Shown here: one piece after another, positions 32,291 to 35,740 of the stretch
Numbering within the stretch: position 1 is the stretch's first letter
Layout: each line of letters starts with the position of its first letter
Translations under genes and position numbers: made by a program
DNA from: Candidatus Kapaibacterium sp.
Lineage (GTDB): Bacteria; Bacteroidota; Ignavibacteria; Kapaibacteriales; UBA961
Assembly: GCA_017302855.1 (NCBI GenBank)
Contig: JAFLBY010000012.1
Location: forward strand, 1-35,740
DNA: 35,740 nt
Direction of reading: 5' to 3'
Notes under the pieces: model-generated
Told to the model about the DNA's origin: nothing
The model's input: the letters and a program-made list of their open reading frames with translations, nothing else
Database searches by the model: none

Positions 32291-32319
32291 CAAAGGTATA
32301 TATGCTAAAGTAAAGGCAA
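32291..32319 (-). promoter_or_regulatory. Bacteroidota-type promoter of the GNAT gene
   Basis: On the minus strand TTG (32319-32317), an 18-base spacer, then TACCTTTG (32298-32291), matching the TTG / TAnnTTTG promoter form of Bacteroidota. It predicts a leader of roughly 75-80 bases before ATG 32209 and overlaps the alternative TTG start codon. Confidence 0.6.
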
Positions 32320-32427
32320 TACATGGAAGTCACCTTATTGTATGGTATGATGTCATTGCCTTTTCGGCGGCACGAAAAAAAGCATAGTAGCGTCAAAGTT
32401 TTTTTCAATTATCAATAGGAAGCAACC

Positions 32428-34260
32428 ATGTGTGGAATAGTGGGGTATATCGGTCATCGTCAAGCAGCACCCATAGTGATGGAGGGGCTGAAACGCATGG
32501 AGTATCGAGGATATGACTCTGCGGGTTTATGTGTGTTGGAACAGGGCAATCTTCTTGTCTATAAAAGAGCGGGCAAGGTATCGCAAACGGAGTCATTACT
32601 TGATTATACGACGATGCATTCTACATTGGCAATAGGTCATACGCGATGGGCTACGCATGGCGAACCTAATGATATCAATGCCCATCCTCATACCGATAAT
32701 TCGGGTAAGATTTCCCTTATTCACAATGGTATTATTGAAAATTACAGTAGTTTAAAGAAAAAGCTGATTTCCGAAGGTTATACATTTTCTTCAGACACAG
32801 ATACCGAAGTACTTGCCGTGTTTATAGGTCATTTGTATGAAAGAACGGGCGATTTTGAGCTTGCCGTTCGTTCTGCATTATCGGAGGTTGACGGTACATT
32901 CGGTTTGGCGGTATTGTGCGCTGATCAACCGGACACTCTTATAGCGGCTCGTCGAGGCAGCCCTATTGTTATCGGTATTGGCGATGGCGAGTATATAGCA
33001 GCATCGGATGCAGCGGCAATTATCCAGCATACACGCCAAGTGATTTATCTGAATGATGATGAAATGGCAGTGATGCACCGTAGCGGTTATGTGACCAAAA
33101 CGATTGACGATCGGGAAATTGACGGCGAAATTCATGAAATAGATTTCGATATTGAACAAATGGAAAAAGGTGGCTTTGACCATTTTATGTTGAAAGAAAT
33201 TTATGAACAGCCGGCAACATTTAAGGATGCCATACGCGGACGTTTATTGGTGGAAGACGGCAATGTCAAATTGGGTGGCTTGCGTCCCATAGAGGATAAA
33301 TTGCGCAAAGCCCGACGGATTATCATTCTTGCTTGTGGCACTTCATGGCATTCCGGGCTTGTGGGCGAATATATGATTGAGCAATTGGCACGCATTCCGG
33401 TCGAGGTTGAATATGCTTCCGAGTTCCGGTATCGCTCTCCCGTGATTTATTCGGATGATGTGATTATTGCTATTTCCCAAAGTGGTGAAACTGCCGATAC
33501 TATGGCTGCAATGAAAGAGGCAAAATTAAAAGGCGCTACCGTGATGGGTATTGTCAATGTGGTGGGCAGCACCATAGCCCGTGAGTCACATGCGGGTGTT
33601 TATACTCATGCCGGTCCTGAAATTGGTGTGGCGTCAACAAAAGCGTTTACTTCACAAATTGCTGTATTGTCCTTGCTTGCTTTGCATCTTGGCAGAATGA
33701 ATCAAGTATCGCAAACGCAAGGTAAAGTTATTGCTGAAGCATTACGTGCCATCCCCGACCAAATAGAAAAAATACTCCAAACAAGTGATGCCATAAAAGA
33801 AATAGCTTTGCAATATTCCCATGCAACGAATTTTCTTTATTTAGGGCGCGGATTTAATTTTCCGGTGGCTTTGGAAGGTGCATTAAAATTAAAAGAAATA
33901 TCGTATATCCATGCCGAGGGCTATCCTGCTGCGGAAATGAAACATGGACCCATTGCACTTATTGATGAAAATATGCCTGTGGTTATTATTGCCACCAAAG
34001 ATGAGGTGTATGAAAAAGTAATTTCGGGTATTCAGGAAGTAAGGGCACGTCGCGGTAAAGTCATAGCCATTGCTACCGAAGGCGATACGAGCATAGCGGA
34101 GTATGCCGATCATGTGATTTATATTCCGGCAACGTTACCGATGCTTACTCCTGCTTTAACGGTAATTCCTTTGCAAATACTTGCGTATGCTATTGCTGCT
34201 CAACGTGGTTGTGATATTGATAAACCAAGAAATTTGGCAAAAAGTGTAACAGTAGAATAA
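32428..34260 (+). CDS. glmS: Glutamine-fructose-6-phosphate aminotransferase (isomerising)
   Basis: A 610-residue full-length GlmS. The glutaminase domain begins with the nucleophile in MCGIVGYIG (Cys2 before Met removal, Cys1 in the mature enzyme), with RMEYRGYDSAG, GHTRWATHG and IHNGIIENY following. Two SIS domains follow (ACGTSWHSGLVGEY; SQSGETADTMAAM; GVASTKAFTSQIAVL; LGRGFNFPVALEGALKLKE), and the C-terminus is DKPRNLAKSVTVE, the conserved terminal motif. It makes glucosamine-6-phosphate for peptidoglycan and lipopolysaccharide. AGGAAG precedes the ATG. No glmS ribozyme is seen in the 134-base leader. Confidence 0.97.
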   Translation: MCGIVGYIGHRQAAPIVMEGLKRMEYRGYDSAGLCVLEQGNLLVYKRAGKVSQTESLLDYTTMHSTLAIGHTRWATHGEPNDINAHPHTDNSGKISLIHNGIIENYSSLKKKLISEGYTFSSDTDTEVLAVFIGHLYERTGDFELAVRSALSEVDGTFGLAVLCADQPDTLIAARRGSPIVIGIGDGEYIAASDAAAIIQHTRQVIYLNDDEMAVMHRSGYVTKTIDDREIDGEIHEIDFDIEQMEKGGFDHFMLKEIYEQPATFKDAIRGRLLVEDGNVKLGGLRPIEDKLRKARRIIILACGTSWHSGLVGEYMIEQLARIPVEVEYASEFRYRSPVIYSDDVIIAISQSGETADTMAAMKEAKLKGATVMGIVNVVGSTIARESHAGVYTHAGPEIGVASTKAFTSQIAVLSLLALHLGRMNQVSQTQGKVIAEALRAIPDQIEKILQTSDAIKEIALQYSHATNFLYLGRGFNFPVALEGALKLKEISYIHAEGYPAAEMKHGPIALIDENMPVVIIATKDEVYEKVISGIQEVRARRGKVIAIATEGDTSIAEYADHVIYIPATLPMLTPALTVIPLQILAYAIAAQRGCDIDKPRNLAKSVTVE

Positions 34261-34294
34261 TAAGTGTGTATTTTTTGATTTTAAGATAATTTTC

Positions 34295-35740
34295 ATGAAT
34301 TATTCCGAACATATTCAGATGCTTCGCTCTGTGGCGGAGAAATTTTCTGCACAATCCATACGCTCCTTGATGGATAATGATGCGCAACGTATTGAAAAAA
34401 TGACTGTTGATTTTGCAGATATTCGGGTGGATTTTTCCAAACAAAGGCTGAATGATGAGATTATAGACGCATTAGAACATTTTGCCGATACATGCCGCTT
34501 TATCGAAAAAAGGCAAGCAATGTTTGAAGGCGAACGCATAAATAGTACGGAAAACAGGGCTGTATTGCATACCGCGCTCCGTAGTGTTCATCGTCAGGAA
34601 TTATTGGTGGATTCTGTAAATATTATGGATGAAATTCGTGATGTTTTGCAACAAATGGAACAATTTTGTGCACGATTTCATCAAGGTGATATTTGTGGTT
34701 ATACACATAAGCCATTAACGACTATTGTGAATATTGGTATCGGAGGTTCCGATTTAGGTCCTAAAATGGTATGTGCGGCATTAAAACCGTATCATAAGAA
34801 AGGAATTGAAGTCCATTTTGTGTCAAATGTGGACGGAACACATATTGCAGAAACATTGCGCCTTTGTAATCCCGAAACCACTTTATTTATTATTGCTTCC
34901 AAAACATTTACCACCGAAGAAACAATGACCAATGTACGCAGTGCTCGTCAATGGTTTTTGGAACATTGCAATAATGAAGAAATGATTGCACGACATTTTA
35001 TCGCTGTTTCCACGAATATTGCACTTACTGATGCTTTCGGTATTCGCGAAGAAAATGTTTTTCGTTTTTGGGATTGGGTTGGCGGCAGATTTTCTTTATG
35101 GAGTGCGATTGGATTACCGATTGCTTTGACATGCGGTTTTGAAATATTCAGTGAATTACTTTCGGGCGCAGAAGCAATGGATGCACATTTTAGGAGTGCG
35201 CCATTACGAAAAAATATTCCCGTGATGATGGCATTATGCGCTTTTTGGAATACGACACTATGTGGTGAAAAAAATCATGCTGTTTTACCGTATGATGAAT
35301 ATTTACGATTATTTCCGGCTTTTCTGCAACAATTGGAAATGGAAAGTAATGGTAAATCGGTGCAAATTGACGGTGAAAGTATAGATTATCAGACATCTCC
35401 TTCTTTATGGGGACAGCCGGGTACGGACAGTCAACATTCATTTTTTCAATTATTGCATCAAGGCACTCACACTATTCCCGCCGATTTTATTGTGGCTGTG
35501 CAGTCCCATAATCCGCTTGGTGATCATCAGTATCGCTTATTGGCAAATGTGCTTGCACAAACCGAAGCATTAATGAATGGTAAAACTGCCGATACCGTCC
35601 GACAAGAGTTAATGACTATGCCCGGAACTATGGAAGAAAAAGAGCAATTAGTAGCCCATAAAGTTTTTGAGGGCAATCGTCCCACCACGATGATTATGTG
35701 TAAAAAGATTGATGCTCGCACACTTGGCTCACTTATTGCC
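34295..35740 (+). CDS. pgi: Glucose-6-phosphate isomerase (3' end beyond window)
   Basis: An incomplete gene: 482 codons from ATG 34295 to the window edge with no stop. PGI signatures are present: TTIVNIGIGGSDLGPKMVC, FVSNVDGTHIAETL, IIASKTFTTEETMTN, FRFWDWVGGRFSLWSAIG, PVMMALCAFWNTTL, GQPGTDSQHSFFQLLHQGTH. The typical family length is near 550 residues, so about 60-70 remain outside. It interconverts glucose-6-phosphate and fructose-6-phosphate, the substrate of the upstream GlmS; the 34-base gap suggests an operon linking glycolysis and amino-sugar synthesis. Confidence 0.96.
   Translation, partial: MNYSEHIQMLRSVAEKFSAQSIRSLMDNDAQRIEKMTVDFADIRVDFSKQRLNDEIIDALEHFADTCRFIEKRQAMFEGERINSTENRAVLHTALRSVHRQELLVDSVNIMDEIRDVLQQMEQFCARFHQGDICGYTHKPLTTIVNIGIGGSDLGPKMVCAALKPYHKKGIEVHFVSNVDGTHIAETLRLCNPETTLFIIASKTFTTEETMTNVRSARQWFLEHCNNEEMIARHFIAVSTNIALTDAFGIREENVFRFWDWVGGRFSLWSAIGLPIALTCGFEIFSELLSGAEAMDAHFRSAPLRKNIPVMMALCAFWNTTLCGEKNHAVLPYDEYLRLFPAFLQQLEMESNGKSVQIDGESIDYQTSPSLWGQPGTDSQHSFFQLLHQGTHTIPADFIVAVQSHNPLGDHQYRLLANVLAQTEALMNGKTADTVRQELMTMPGTMEEKEQLVAHKVFEGNRPTTMIMCKKIDARTLGSLIA

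Noticed and set aside
32294-32427. glmS ribozyme upstream of glmS
   Set aside because: The 134-base leader is too short, shows no ribozyme core, and is shared with the divergent GNAT promoter.

Overview
The window reads as a chromosomal segment from a moderately AT-rich bacterium of the FCB (Bacteroidota-like) lineage. Supporting signs are several secreted proteins with C-terminal tails of the type IX secretion (T9SS) sorting type, a Tat-signal DUF1501 protein paired with DUF1800, large VWA/WD40 surface proteins, OmpA proteins with private beta-barrels, weak or absent Shine-Dalgarno sites beside good ones, and at least one TTG/TAnnTTTG-type promoter. The domain mix would suit Kapaibacteriota/Ignavibacteria-like organisms, but that placement is inference. 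No rRNA, tRNA, CRISPR array, integrase or intact insertion sequence was recognised.

Layout. 85-5920 (+): a two-gene operon of a giant VWA/Ig-like/WD40/T9SS surface protein and an outer-membrane protein with two OmpA-like domains. 5932-10264 (-): a polytopic membrane protein, then a terminator and the DUF1800-DUF1501 pair. 10627-11208 (+): a ferritin-like di-iron protein. 11489-18056 (-): an accessory island of unrelated small genes, all on one strand, separated by four copies of a dispersed repeat of about 210-280 bp. It contains a compact three-gene operon (XRE regulator, 59-residue acidic protein, AlbA_2/ATPase-like/KTSC protein) and a 5'-truncated ASCH-domain remnant. This is the least ordinary part of the window.

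18243-23028 (-): a housekeeping block ending in a strong terminator, read in the order glutathione peroxidase, purS, purQ, tatA, DinB, TatB-like, gatA, acidic hypothetical. Several of its junctions overlap or share stop, start and ribosome-binding sequences. 23206-28915 (+): an orphan OmpR-type response regulator, a paralogue of the first double-OmpA protein, DUF2752 and TM2-type small membrane proteins, TerC and MoxR, closed by a terminator at 28938.

29171-31266: clusters of short structured repeats (REP/BIME-like) flanking a secreted WD40/T9SS protein and a 55-residue secreted peptide. The same repeats have been read into the 3' ends of two genes. 31220-32209 (-): an NTF2-like/GNAT acetyltransferase with a recognisable promoter. 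32428-end (+): glmS followed by pgi, which runs off the right edge; both enzymes act on fructose-6-phosphate.

The main themes are cell-surface and envelope proteins (T9SS, Tat, OmpA, WD40) and a repeat-bounded accessory island whose best candidate for an undescribed system is the XRE/59-aa/AlbA_2-KTSC operon.
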